A DNA stretch of 64,000 bases from positions 28,833,501-28,897,500 of the forward strand of contig CM050446.2 of the NCBI GenBank assembly GCA_027563935.2, written 5' to 3'. Under the pieces are notes generated by a model. The model ran no database searches. It was not told where the DNA came from and was given only the letters and a program-made list of their open reading frames with translations. Source of the stretch: Costus lasius. Its lineage: Eukaryota > Streptophyta > Magnoliopsida > Zingiberales > Costaceae. The translations under genes and the position numbers were made by a program. Below, in pieces: positions 45,362-56,482 of the stretch (its first letter is position 1; every line of letters starts with the position of its first letter).

Positions 45362-46993
45362 TTGGATTTGCTTAGGAGGGCCAAAGCAATCCCCATGCCT
45401 CACTTGAATGGGTTGCAGATACTGGATGAGAAGGCACCTTGCTTTCTTCCTTGTCATTCGATGGTTAAGGTAGAGAAGAGCAACAAGGGCAAGGAGGTGA
45501 TTGCAGCCTCAGTCCTTGCAAAGGGGATACGACGTGGAGAGACTACTTATTTGGCACATATCCGAGTAGTAGAATCTATTCCTGAGATTGATTCCATAAC
45601 TAGACAGACGAGGGGACATATGGGAGACTTGATCAACCTTCCTAGTTCTAGTAGCCGACAGGTTCATGGACTTGAGATCGGGGCGGCGGAACTCACTTTG
45701 GGTGAACGGATTAGTCAGCTACCTGCACCGATTGGGGGCCTGTTGCATGAGTTCAAAGATGTGATTCCCCCTGAGATGCCTAAGATGTTACCACCTAGGA
45801 GGAACATCGACCGTGCTATAGAGTTAGTGCCAGGGGCAGTCCCACCAGCACAGTCACCTTATAGAATGCCACCATCTGAACTAGCTGAGTTAAGGAAGCA
45901 GCTAGATGAATTACTTAAGTCGGGGTTTATACAGCCTTCGAAAGCACCTTATGGAGCACCTGTGCTATTCCAGAAAAAGAAGGATGGAAGTCTGAGAATG
46001 TGCATTGACTATAGAGCATTGAACAAAGTAACGGTGAAGAATGCATATCCTATTCCATTGATCCAGGATTTGATAGACCGCCTTGTGCATGCAAAGGTGT
46101 TTACAAAATTGGACCTTCGATCTGGGTATTGGCAGGTGAGAATTGCTGAACGAGATGAGTCTAAGACTACCTGCGTAACTAGATATGGATCTTACGAGTT
46201 CTTGGTCATGCCATTTGGGCTGACCAATGCACCAGCTACTTTCTGCAATTTGATGAACAACATTCTGCATCCGTTCTTGGATAAGTTTGTTGTTGTTTAC
46301 TTAGATGATATTGTCATCTATTCTGCCAATATGGAAGAGCATAGAGAGCACTTGAGAGAGGTCTTAACAGTGCTAAGGCAGAATCAGTTATATCTGAAGC
46401 TGGAGAAATGCGAGTTTGCGCAGAGTCAGATAGAGTTTCTGGGGCATGTTGTTAGTGGAGGTCAGGTTCACATGGATTCTGGCAAGATTAGAGCCATTGA
46501 GGAGTGGCCTGCACCTACTTCAGTTAGCACATTAAGATCTTTTCTAGGACTTGCTAACTTTTATAGGCGATTTATCAAGGATTATTCCAAGATAGCAGCG
46601 CCTTTGACTGACCTTCTGAGGAAGGATGTCACTTGGGCTTGGGAGGCCAAACACCAAACTGCATTTGATAGACTGAAGTTACAGGTGACTTCAGAACCAA
46701 TCCTGAGGTTACCAGACTTTTCCTTAGCTTTTGAGGTTCACACAGATGCATCTGATAGAGCATTGGGAGGAGTGTTGGTACAGGATGGTAGACCAGTAGC
46801 TTTCGAGAGAAGAAAGTTAAAAAGTGCCGAAATGAACTATTCAGCTCACGAGAAAGAAATGCTAGCAGTAGTACATTGTCTGAAGCTATGGAGAGTGTAC
46901 TTGTTAGGAAACAAGTTCGTAGTGAAAACTGATAATGTGGCCAATACTTTTTTTCAAACTCAGAAGAAATTATCTGCTAGACAGGCCAGATAG
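45362..46993 (+). CDS. pol: RT and RNase H of E1
   Basis: 543 open codons, the longest uninterrupted pol segment of this element; the left edge is set by a frameshift and not by a real start codon. It holds [60 protein letters not shown] and catalytic YLDD at 46298-46309, then [14 protein letters not shown], RNase [28 protein letters not shown] and KTDN. It ends at TAG 46991-46993, replacing TGG (ARWQE). RT and RNase H motifs are complete. Confidence 0.9.
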   Translation: MDLLRRAKAIPMPHLNGLQILDEKAPCFLPCHSMVKVEKSNKGKEVIAASVLAKGIRRGETTYLAHIRVVESIPEIDSITRQTRGHMGDLINLPSSSSRQVHGLEIGAAELTLGERISQLPAPIGGLLHEFKDVIPPEMPKMLPPRRNIDRAIELVPGAVPPAQSPYRMPPSELAELRKQLDELLKSGFIQPSKAPYGAPVLFQKKKDGSLRMCIDYRALNKVTVKNAYPIPLIQDLIDRLVHAKVFTKLDLRSGYWQVRIAERDESKTTCVTRYGSYEFLVMPFGLTNAPATFCNLMNNILHPFLDKFVVVYLDDIVIYSANMEEHREHLREVLTVLRQNQLYLKLEKCEFAQSQIEFLGHVVSGGQVHMDSGKIRAIEEWPAPTSVSTLRSFLGLANFYRRFIKDYSKIAAPLTDLLRKDVTWAWEAKHQTAFDRLKLQVTSEPILRLPDFSLAFEVHTDASDRALGGVLVQDGRPVAFERRKLKSAEMNYSAHEKEMLAVVHCLKLWRVYLLGNKFVVKTDNVANTFFQTQKKLSARQAR

Positions 46994-48469
46994 CAAGAGC
47001 AATTAGCTGAGTTTGACTTTGATTGGGAACACAAGCCAGGGCGCATTCATCAGGTTCCAGATGCATTGAGCAGATTTACCTCCATTTCTCATTGTTCTGC
47101 TATGTCATACGCCATGAGTAAGGTCATTCAGTTGATCAGAGACACTATGGGTTCAGATCAGTCCTATATGAAGCTAGTAGCGAAGATAAGAGAGGGTGTA
47201 ACCCATCGCTTCTACTTGAGTGAGGATGGATTGATCATGGCACGAGGTGGTAGGCCTTATGTACATTCATCTGGGGATGTCAGATTTGGCCTCATGCGTG
47301 AGTATCACGATACAGTCTGGGCTGGTCACCCAGGAGGGAAGCGCATGTTTGCACTATTGAGTAGAGCTTGGTACTGGCCGGGGATGAAAGAGGATGTAGA
47401 ACACTATGTGAGGACTTGTCTTGTCTGCCAGCAAGACAAAATTGAGAGGAGAAAGGAGGCAGGACTGTTGCAGCCCTTGCCTATTCCAGAGAAACCATTT
47501 GTTTCAGTTTCTATGGATTTCATCACCCATTTTCCCCGTGTGGAAGGAATGACATCTGTCTTTGTAGTGGTGGATAGATGTTCAAAATATGCTGTGTTTG
47601 CACCTACACCGGAGCCGTGTACTGCGGAGGTGACGGCTAATCTGTTTATGACACATGTGGTTAAACATTTTGGTTTACCCAGGGAGATCATTAGTGATAG
47701 AGACCCGAGGTTCACTGGGAAGTTCTGGTCTTCACTATTTAAAAAGTTGGGTACAGATCTCAAAATGTCAATAGCATACCATCCACAGACTGATGGGCAG
47801 ACAGAGAGGATTAATGCTTTGCTAGAGGGGTATCTTAGACAGTTTGTTTCTTCGACTCAGAAGAATTGGATCAGATTGCTAGATACAGCCCAGTTTGCAT
47901 ATAATATTCAAGTTTCTTCTACCATAGGAAAGAGTCCTTTTGAGACAGTGTTAGGGTGGCAGCCTATGACACCCATGGATACACTAAATAGGACATTAGA
48001 GGGGAAATGCCAGGCAGCTACTAAATTTGTTGAGGATAGAACCGAGCTATGGCAGGAAGCTCGTGATAGCTTACAGGAAGCTAGAAATAGGATGGTACAG
48101 TATGCTAATAGAGATAGGAGACATCTCGAGTTTGATGTGGGGGATCTTGTCTTACTGAAACTCACCCCACAGATGTGGAGAAAGACTGAAGCACACACTT
48201 ATCATAGAGGTCTTGTGAGAAGGTATGAAGGGCCTTTCAAGATCATCAAGAGGGTTGGAGCTGTTGCTTATAGACTTCAGTTACCACCATGGCTGCAGTT
48301 TTATCCCACATTCCATGTTAGTTTATTGAAGAAGTACCATCCAGATGAAAGGCATCCAGACCGTGGAGTGGAAAGAAGGCAACCAGCCCAAGGAAAAGTT
48401 GAGTATGGCAGGAGACCATTGAAGATTCTAGACCATAGGGTCTATGCATCTAGTGGGCCCAGTGGGTGA
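46994..48469 (+). CDS. pol: Integrase of E1
   Basis: Same frame as RT. EFDFDWEHKPGR, then the zinc region (HDTVWAGHPGGKRM, CLVCQQDK), catalytic core (SMDFITHFP, ISDRDPRFTG, GQTERINALLEG), GDLVLLKLTPQMW and TFHVSLLKKYH. It ends in TGA 48467-48469 where E0 has CGA, just before the chromodomain. Confidence 0.9.
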   Translation, partial: QEQLAEFDFDWEHKPGRIHQVPDALSRFTSISHCSAMSYAMSKVIQLIRDTMGSDQSYMKLVAKIREGVTHRFYLSEDGLIMARGGRPYVHSSGDVRFGLMREYHDTVWAGHPGGKRMFALLSRAWYWPGMKEDVEHYVRTCLVCQQDKIERRKEAGLLQPLPIPEKPFVSVSMDFITHFPRVEGMTSVFVVVDRCSKYAVFAPTPEPCTAEVTANLFMTHVVKHFGLPREIISDRDPRFTGKFWSSLFKKLGTDLKMSIAYHPQTDGQTERINALLEGYLRQFVSSTQKNWIRLLDTAQFAYNIQVSSTIGKSPFETVLGWQPMTPMDTLNRTLEGKCQAATKFVEDRTELWQEARDSLQEARNRMVQYANRDRRHLEFDVGDLVLLKLTPQMWRKTEAHTYHRGLVRRYEGPFKIIKRVGAVAYRLQLPPWLQFYPTFHVSLLKKYHPDERHPDRGVERRQPAQGKVEYGRRPLKILDHRVYASSGPSG

Positions 48470-48620
48470 AAAACTGAACTTTTAGTCCAATGGTTGGACG
48501 AGATAGTTGAAGATGCAACTTGGGAAAAGGCCACGGATTTGGAATAGTATGAAGGATTGTTGAGGCAGTACGAGAAGTACCTAGCATCGAGGGCGAATGC
48601 TAATTCAGGTGGGGGAGAAT
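48470..48620 (+). pseudogene. pol: Chromodomain end of E1
   Basis: ELLVQWLDEIVEDATWE in frame, then TAG 48545-48547 where E0 has CAG. Ends with polypurine tract GGGGGAGAAT at 48611-48620. Confidence 0.85.
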
Positions 48621-48792
48621 TGTGACGCCCGGGGTACTTTGGGGTACTACCCCGCCTTTCCCATGGACTCATGGAGGTTATGAGTAGGGATGAAGGGGGT
48701 AAAGTTGGAGAAGAGCATGAGAAGTAGTGAAGTTAGGTCACTAACCTTGTGTTATGATGTTTTGTAGGTACATGGCAAGGAGCATGCACTTG
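48621..48792 (+). repeat. LTR shared by E1 and E2, left part
   Basis: First 172 bp; interrupted by F after ACTTG (48788-48792). Confidence 0.92.
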
Positions 48793-50631
48793 TGATGCAG
48801 GCATTTTGCCATGATATTTGACTTAGTCAAATTTTGTATAATCATTGTAAACCTTGATTGAACATAGATTTAGTCAATGTTTATGTCTAAATTTTAAATG
48901 CAATCCTAAGTTATAATGAGTCACTAATCCTTATTGTTTGTTTGCTATGAGATTAATATGAGACCAAGTCAACTGGTGCACACATCAACGTCTAGCTCAA
49001 AGCTCAAGCTACTAAAGTTCAACCGAAGTTCAGCTTGAGTTCAAACACAACCCAACTAGCTAAGGAAGAAGACTTAGGGCTACATTCATGGCTAGCCCAA
49101 CAAAGAACAGCAGCCCAAAGATATCCAAAGCCCCATAAAAAAGATGCTGAACGTTGCAATTTACTGGAAGAAGAAAACTCCAGCAAGCGAAGAGAAAAGC
49201 TACACGCAAAAGAGCTGCCCGTTGCAGCTGGCGTGAAGATGAAGAAAAGAGCAACTGCATTGTTACCAGCCCCCCTCTTTATAAAAACTATATCTCCTTT
49301 TTTTTGTAACAGTTGTTGAAGTTGAAATCAATGGAAATAGTTTTCCTCCCTTTGTCGGATGTCTCCTTCTCCACTCTCTTCCTCTAGGTGCCGAGCACCT
49401 CTCCTCTCCCTTTTCTCCAGCTGAACGCCACTCTTCTCAACCTCTGCCTCGTTTAAACAAACTTCCACCGCTGTCGCATTCCACACCCAGCTTCCAGCCG
49501 AGTCCAGCCTTGGACTCTCCGTTCGCCTCGCCGCCGGCGACGATCCGGCCGACGGATCGTCCTCAAACTCCAGCCACACATCCTCCCTTTCAGGTCGAAC
49601 CCACAACCGGCAGGATCGCCCCATCCGACGTCTGGATCGCCGGAATCGGAAGATTTCCGGTGACGCCTCAGCTCACGCTCCTGTTCCACCCTTCTCCACT
49701 GATCGCCGTCGATCTCCTCCGACAAGCCATCAATCGACCCCAAACTCCGGCCATGACCTCTCTTCCATCTTGAGAGCCTCCAGTTGAAGCAGGTTTTGAG
49801 TTCGTCCACCACCGGACGAACGGCGAGCAATTCTGTCTACCCGTATAGCTTCCCCTGTTACCGCCCATTTTCTGCCCTGCTTCCGCCTTTCACCGTCGTC
49901 CACCTCCGAACGGCCACTGTCTGCCCAGAAACTCAGGCCACATGCTCGCCTCATCCATAGCAATTCCCAGTTGTAGCAGGTCGGGAGTTCATGCCGTCTC
50001 CGATGATCACCGGCAGCCCCTGCATCCTCGCACGTCCTCCCCTGTCTCCACCAGAAGCAGGCCCGTGTTAGCGCCACCCGCCTCCTAGCGCTCAGGTGCC
50101 ACCGCCGGCTGGCCGTCACGCCGGAATGCGTCCCTACAGCCTCGAGCCACCCTTACCCACGCCTCTGCAGCCACCAACGTCGACCAGCTCATTCACCCGA
50201 TTCCCTGCTGCTTCATGAGAACTCAGCCGAGACTGTTACTGTTCACATTCCTGCATTTTGTTTAATTTGATTAGCGTTTTTAATGCAGGTGATTAACAGG
50301 CTAGGGGCCACTGAAACACCTGACGCTCTATACAACTTGGAAGAACATGTCTTGATCTTCATCCTGGACGACTTAATTTCAACCGTGCGCCAACAGATCA
50401 ACCTACGCATCCAAGCAAATTACGCTGTTTGATAAAATTTCTGTGTTGATTTTCCTTACTGATCTGATTATCAATTTTCATTATAGATCATTGGAACCTA
50501 TCCTCATACATGGCTACTATTCGTAAATGATAATTTTCTGCAGTCATGAATTTATAGTTGCTAATTGACTTTGGTTGATCTTTCTTCAATAAAATATAAA
50601 AATTCTAATCCTGTGTTTACCACCCACATCA
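48793..50631 (+). repeat. 5' LTR of F
   Basis: AT-rich ends around a GC-rich middle (about 49330-50220). TATAAAAA at 49280-49287 is a good TATA candidate. Long open frames on the minus strand in the GC-rich part are composition effects. Confidence 0.93.
49280..49287 (+). promoter_or_regulatory. TATA box candidate of F
   Basis: TATAAAAA after a C-rich run; conserved in the 3' LTR at 53294. Confidence 0.5.
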
Positions 50632-50634
50632 GTT

Positions 50635-50646
50635 TGGTATCAGAGC
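50635..50646 (+). promoter_or_regulatory. Primer-binding site of F
   Basis: TGGTATCAGAGC, 3 bp after the LTR. Confidence 0.9.
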
Positions 50647-51297
50647 AGATTGTGAGCAACTCTTGTCTGCTCACACGATCCTTGCTTTGCTCTTTGCATA
50701 AAAAAAAAAAAAAAAAAAACACATGTTACATGCTCTCATGTTTAGTTCTTCCATTTAGTTTGCATTTGTAAGTTATTTGCTAGTTGTAGTTTATATGCAC
50801 AAAAAAAAAAAAAAATATTGCTGACATTGAGAACAATTATGCATAGAACTGCATGATATTTCTGGATTTTTGCTATGCACCTCAAATTCTGCATGTGTTT
50901 TCCTGATGCTCCACTCAGTTTTATAAATCCTGCAACATCTGGACCATTAAATTTTTGAGATACCTGATTTGTTTTCAACCTCTGGCTGCGCAAGATTTAA
51001 TAAACTGCACACTTGTGAAAGCAACTATAAGTGAGTTTTCAATTTGCTGAATTCTGCACTTGACTTATGAGTTTTAAATCTGGTTTTCAGCCTACCGAAT
51101 CTGAAATTTTCAGCCTGCCTACTGCAATAATCTGTATCAAATTGCAGTCTTCAACTGGCATTATTTTCTGAACATATATATGCTGCAATTATTTTTGAAT
51201 TGGCCCTGACATACGGTTCTTCTACATGCTGAGATAGTATTCCTGCACTGCACTTAAACAATAGTCATTTCTAGCATTAATTTTCTTGTTTATCATC
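50647..51297 (+). other. Leader of F
   Basis: AT-rich, non-coding. Poly(A) runs of 20 at 50700-50719 and 15 at 50801-50815 on the sense strand. Confidence 0.6.
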
Positions 51298-52740
51298 ATG
51301 CATTATTTTACTCAAAGGGAAGTTATAGCTAGAACAGAATTAATAACTATTAGGGAACACTATAGGACTCTTATACATAGGCCTAATAGTTCTATAAAAC
51401 AAAAATGTAGGGTTCTCACACATGGGCCTGATAGTTTTACTATACATATTTGGTGCAATGGTTTTAAATGTAAAACTATTATTGATCATTTTGTCAAGTA
51501 CAATATCATATCTCCTAGATCCCTTGAAAAATTTGGCCTTACCATAGAGAAAAATCCTAACCCTTATTGCATAACTTGGGATGACTTGACTTCAACTTTA
51601 GTTGACTTTCAATGCTTAGTTCCTATTCAATTAGGCAATATGAAAACTGAAATTTGGTGTGATGTAATGAGTTTAGAGGGATTTGACATCTTATTAGGGA
51701 ATGAATTCATGCATGATTATCAAGGACATTATTTTCACAACCCTTGGAGTTATAGTTTTATTCATAAAGGGTTGCCACACATAATTCACCCTTATGATGA
51801 GTTAAGGGAGCAAACTACAAAGTTGCAACATGAGTTCAAGGAACAAATGAAAAAGTTGCAACAATCAATGGAGAAATTAAGAAAGCCCCACTTACAAGTT
51901 AAACAAGAGAGTCCTAATCCTCTAGAGTTCAACCAAACCTTAGAGCCTACTCTAGAACCTAAACCATGTCTTGATGAAACCACTAAATTTGAAGAAATAA
52001 ATCATGAAGTACCATTACCTTCAATTTTAGGGCCCATACCCACATGTTCATTAGAAAATATGCCTCAACTTGAGTCTAGCACATCTATGCCAACTAAGGA
52101 ACCCATCAACTTATGTGAAAATCAATTGCCCTTAGAGACTCCATTAGGCATGTCACAACTTAAGTTTGGGTCATTTTTCATTGATAATTTAATCGAAAGC
52201 CAAGTTGAACCCAAATTCATAGATCTTTTTGAACATAAGTTAGATCATTTTGAAGTTGACCTAGATCCTAATCCCCAACCCTTAGGAGATCCTCTAGAAA
52301 ACTTGACCTTTGATCCTATGGCTCATGAATCTTATCTCTTAAGTCTTGCTACCCATACTCCTAAATCATCTTTAGAGCCAATTGAGTTGGTGATAGCACC
52401 TCTCACCCATTTGGACCATAACATGCAATACTTTGATTTTATGGGTATTAATTTCACTTTAGCACAACTCACATTGGATGCATATGATTTTGTTATTCCT
52501 TCCTCTCTTCTATTTGGATGCTATAAAAGAAAACATGAGCATGCTAATCTAGCTTGTCCTAATATGAATTTTCTATCACCCTACTTATTGATTGTGAGAA
52601 GTACATTAGGGGTTAGAACAAAACAACCCACTAAATCCATGTATGAACAGCTTCTCTTCCTATCTATCCTCAAAGATGAATACATTGATAGGCCTCCACC
52701 TGAACGTGATAAATTATTAGTTTTCAGTCTAGTAGTTTAA
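51298..52740 (+). CDS. Retropepsin-like protein without catalytic triplet (element F)
   Basis: 480 residues, intact, from ATG 51298 (the open frame reaches 51286 without another ATG) to TAA. Residues about 47-156 resemble the protease region of Ty3-type gag-pol: FTIHIWCNGFKCKTIID, NIISPRSLEKFGL, CLVPIQLG, EIWCDVMSLEGFDILLGNEFMHD and NPWSYSF follow the order of family motifs. At the active site the Asp is kept (D63) but S/T-G is replaced by H-F, so proteolysis is unlikely. Residues 167-197 have coiled-coil character (LREQTTKLQHEF, MKKLQQSMEKL). The rest is Pro/Glu-rich without a domain I recognise. No zinc knuckle, membrane segment or signal peptide is seen. Function unknown. Confidence 0.8.
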   Translation: MHYFTQREVIARTELITIREHYRTLIHRPNSSIKQKCRVLTHGPDSFTIHIWCNGFKCKTIIDHFVKYNIISPRSLEKFGLTIEKNPNPYCITWDDLTSTLVDFQCLVPIQLGNMKTEIWCDVMSLEGFDILLGNEFMHDYQGHYFHNPWSYSFIHKGLPHIIHPYDELREQTTKLQHEFKEQMKKLQQSMEKLRKPHLQVKQESPNPLEFNQTLEPTLEPKPCLDETTKFEEINHEVPLPSILGPIPTCSLENMPQLESSTSMPTKEPINLCENQLPLETPLGMSQLKFGSFFIDNLIESQVEPKFIDLFEHKLDHFEVDLDPNPQPLGDPLENLTFDPMAHESYLLSLATHTPKSSLEPIELVIAPLTHLDHNMQYFDFMGINFTLAQLTLDAYDFVIPSSLLFGCYKRKHEHANLACPNMNFLSPYLLIVRSTLGVRTKQPTKSMYEQLLFLSILKDEYIDRPPPERDKLLVFSLVV

Positions 52741-52805
52741 TTGTTGTTAGTTTTTTAATTACCCTACGTTTCTCCAGGAGTAGAAACACTTGAACCAGGG
52801 GTGTC

Positions 52806-54632
52806 TGATGCAGGCATTTTGCCATGATATTTGACTTAGTCAAATTTTGTATAATCATTGTAAACCTTGATTGAACATAGATTTAGTCAATGTTTATGTC
52901 TAAATTTTAAATGCAATCCTAAGTTATAATGAGTCACTAATCCTTATTGTTTGTTTGCTATGTGATTAATATGAGACCAAGTCAACTGGTGCACACATCA
53001 ACGTCTAGCTCAAAGCTCAAGCTACTAAAAGTTCAACCGAAGTTCAGCTTGAGTTCAAACACAACCCAACTAGCTAAGGAAGAAGACTTAGGGCTACATT
53101 CATGGCCAGCCCAACAAAGAACAGCAGCCCAAAGATATCCAAAGCCCCATAAAAAAGATGCTGAACGTTGCAATTTACTGGAAGAAGAAAACTCCAGCAA
53201 GTGAAGAGAAAAGCTACACGCAAAAGAGCTGCCCGTTGCAGCTGGCGTGAAGATGAAGAAAAGAGCAACTGCATTGTTACCAGCCCCCCTCTTTATAAAA
53301 ACTATATCTCCTTTTTTTTGTAACAGTTGTTGAAGTTGAAATCAATGGAAATAGTTTTCCTCCCTTTGTCGGATGTCTCCTTCTCCACTCTCTTCCTCTA
53401 GGTGCCGAGCACCTCTCCTCTCCCTTTTCTCCAGCTGAACGCCACTCTTCTCAACCTCTGCCTCGTTTAAACAAACTTCCGCCGCTGTCGCATTCCACAC
53501 CCAGCTTCCAGCCGAGTCCAGCCTTGGACTCTCCGTTCGCCTCGCCGCCGGCGACGATCCGGCCGACGGATCGTCCTCAAACTCCAGCCACACATCCTCC
53601 CTTACAACCGGCAGGATCGCCCCATCTGACGTCTGGATCGCCGGAATCGGAAGATTTCCGGTGACGCCTCAGCTCACGCTCCTGTTCCACCCTTCTCCAC
53701 TGATCGCCGTCGATCTCCTCCGACAAGCCATCAATCGACCCCAAACTCCGGCCATGACCTCTCTTCCATCTTGAGAGCCTCCAGTTGAAGCAGGTTTTGA
53801 GTTCGTCCACCACCGGACGAACGGCGAGCAATTCTGTCTACCCGTATAGCTTCCCCTGTTACCGCCCATTTTCTGCCCTGCTTCCGCCTTTCACCGTCGT
53901 CCACCTCCGACCGGCCACTGTCCGCCCAGAAACTCAGGCCACATGCTCGCCTCATCCATAGCAATTCCCAGTTGTAGCAGGTCGGGAGTTCATGCCGTCT
54001 CCGATGATCACCGGCAGCCCCTGCATCCTCGCACGTCCTCCCCTGTCTCCGCCAGAAGCAGGCCCGTGTTAGCGCCACCCGCCTCCTAGCGCTCAGGTGC
54101 CACCGCCGGCCGGCCGTCACGCCGGAATGTGTCCCTACAGCCTCGAGCCACCCTTACCCACGCCTCTGCAGCCACCAACGTCGACCAGCTCATTCACCCG
54201 ATTCCCTGCTGCTTCATGAGAACTCAGCCGAGACTGTTACTGTTCACATTCCTGCATTTTGTTTAATTTGATTAGCGTTTTTAATGCAGGTGATTAACAG
54301 GCTAGGGGCCACTGAAACACCTGACGCTCTATACAACTTGGAAGAACATGTCTTGATCTTCATCCTGGACGACTTAATTTCAACCGTGCGCCAACAGATC
54401 AACCTACGCATCCAAGCAAATTACGCTGTTTGATAAAATTTCTGTGTTAATTTTCCTTACTGATCTGATTATCAATTTTCATTATAGATCATTGGAACCT
54501 ATCCTCATACATGGCTACTATTCGTAAATGATAATTTTCTGCAGTCATGAATTTATAGTTGCTAATTGACTTTGGTTGATCTTTCTTCAATAAAATATAA
54601 AAATTCTAATCCTGTGTTTACCACCCACATCA
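52806..54632 (+). repeat. 3' LTR of F
   Basis: 1827 bp; lacks 13 bp present in the 5' LTR near 49590. The polypurine tract before it is weak (ACCAGGGGTGTC). Confidence 0.93.
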
Positions 54633-54637
54633 ACTTG

Positions 54638-56251
54638 CAAAAACATAAGGGTCAATGTAGAAGGCTACATGGACCATGATGCATCATCAAAGGCTTGTAT
54701 AGAGGTGTACAAGCATTGCAAAAAAAATATGTCATGGGGGAGATTTTAACGCAAGACCTATGGAGAGCCAAAGCCTTATGTTGCATGAGAGGACCAACCC
54801 AAGCTTGGGTCATTCGCTGAAGTAAAGGGGAGGCGACATCTTTTTAAAGGCTTCTTCATCCATATGGCCCAAATCACTTAAACAAAAGATGGCAAATCGA
54901 TTTGGGGATCTATGCGATTTTGGGGGGAAGAAACTTCATCCGATTTTGGAGGTGGCGACATTGGAGAAAGCTTGGGCGATTCCATCTTCTTCCTTGCCGA
55001 TTGTGTGGGGAGCTTGAGGGAGCTCACCTATCATCCACTTATCTTCTTCCTTGGAGCTTGGAGGCGGATTGAGAGAGGAGCTCATACATCAGCCCCATTG
55101 CTCCACTTTAGCCGAGAGCTTGGAGCTTGTTGATGGCGGATTGAAGGAGGAAGCTCTTTCATCCACCTTGGCCGAAGCTTGCATCTACCTTTGGGAGCTG
55201 TTTTGGGCTTGCTTGAGGGAAGCTCACGCAACAGTCCCTCTTGCCCTAGCTTGGGGCGAGATCTACCTTGCCATCCAGTTTGGTTCCTTGGAGGAGGGAA
55301 CCGGTTGTTCTTGGAGAGGAGGAGGAGGAGCACCGGCGGCCACCCTATCATTGGTGGCGCCACTTGTTCTTCATCCACACTTGGGCGGCTGAGGTGCTGT
55401 CCCTTGGAGTTTTGAGCACATCTTGGAGGCAAGAAGTGCAAAGGAGTATCTAAACCACCTAGGAGGGCGATCCTAGGGTGGATCCTCAAGGGCTTGCGTT
55501 TGAGGAGTGTTTGGAGAAAGTTCGGCCACATCGAGGGAGCAACGGGCTGAACTTCATCACCACTTAGCCTAGCGTTGGAGTGGTATATCATTTACAGCTT
55601 TAAGCTTATTTGCTTTACAATAGCATTGTAAGAACATATATGAACTTCATGTTTTGTTGAGTAGTGATTATAGTTCATTGTTAGTATCTCTATCCACATT
55701 GGAAGAGATATACTGCTCATACCCGAGGTTGTGTCCTTTGAGGGGTTTGTTATTATACTTGTCCGGTGTGTTTAGCTTGTGACTTGTGCAAGCGTCGTGC
55801 TTGTGCAAGGAGCTCGCTCGTTGTGTAGTAGTCAATATCTGCATTAGGGTTTTGGGCATATGTCTAGTGCCCTTTACTTGTGACTGCCAGTGCTTGTGTG
55901 TTTGTCAATTACAGGGCACTTAAGTCTAAGGCCGTCTTTAAGTGTGCATATGGGGTTGAGAAGCAACATGTGCTTGCCACCCGCCACTTATTGACCTAGG
56001 TCTAGGGTTAGGAGAAGGCTAGGACTGAGTTCCACCTGATCAGCCTTGGAGCTCAGTTCCATCAGAGCTCAGCCCTTGGAGCGCAGTGCTATTAGAGTTG
56101 CACAGGGATCAGAGAGGTTCAGCTTGCACTAGAGATCTTGTTATTCCGCATATAGAGTGTTGGCTGGCAATTTACACAGAGGGTGTGTAGATTGCGCCAT
56201 CATGCTCAGAATTTTAAGGCAAAAATTTAGCACAAAATTTAGGGCGTGACA
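54638..56251 (+). repeat. LTR shared by E1 and E2, right part
   Basis: Continues 48621-48792 after F; ends GGGCGTGACA. Confidence 0.92.
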
Positions 56252-56482
56252 AAGTGGTATTAGAGCGGTACGTTAGTGCTAGCTTGGATCACCAGGATAT
56301 AGACGTTAGTTGGATTGCTATTTGGGTGTTGCGTACGTCGGTGCTTAGCGCCGGGGCGTAAGACCTCAGTAACTCCTTCTAATCGATTAGTTCTGGCTGG
56401 GCGAGTATAGGAACGTTCCATTCAGTCAGTTGATCCACAAGGCACCACAGAGCAGCACACCATTGCACCCAGGACCAGGAGT

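Larger units (their letters stand above)
48793..54632 (+). mobile_element. Non-autonomous LTR element F with a single protease-like ORF
   Basis: 5840 bp, ACTTG duplications at 48788-48792 and 54633-54637. LTRs 48793-50631 (1839 bp) and 52806-54632 (1827 bp) start TGATGCAGG, end CCACATCA and differ at about 11 bases plus a 13-bp and a 1-bp indel. The internal region is only 2174 bp: primer-binding site, leader with two poly(A) runs, one 480-codon ORF, then the 3' LTR. No gag core, knuckle, RT or integrase is present. It must be mobilised in trans. Confidence 0.92.
41940..56251 (+). mobile_element. Ty3/gypsy chromovirus E1, middle unit of a tandem array
   Basis: LTRs 41940-43723 (1784 bp) and 48621-48792 plus 54638-56251 (1786 bp), about 27 differences (1.5%). 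Own length about 8.5 kb without F. The left LTR is preceded by E internal sequence and the right LTR is followed by another primer-binding site and gag, so LTRs are shared between neighbours and no target duplication exists around E1. Confidence 0.9.

Noticed and set aside
49453..50119. Minus-strand open frames of 125 and 129 codons in the F LTR (also 53577-54120)
   Set aside because: Arg/Gly/Trp-rich translation of a CCG/CGG-rich segment; not conserved in length between the two LTRs.
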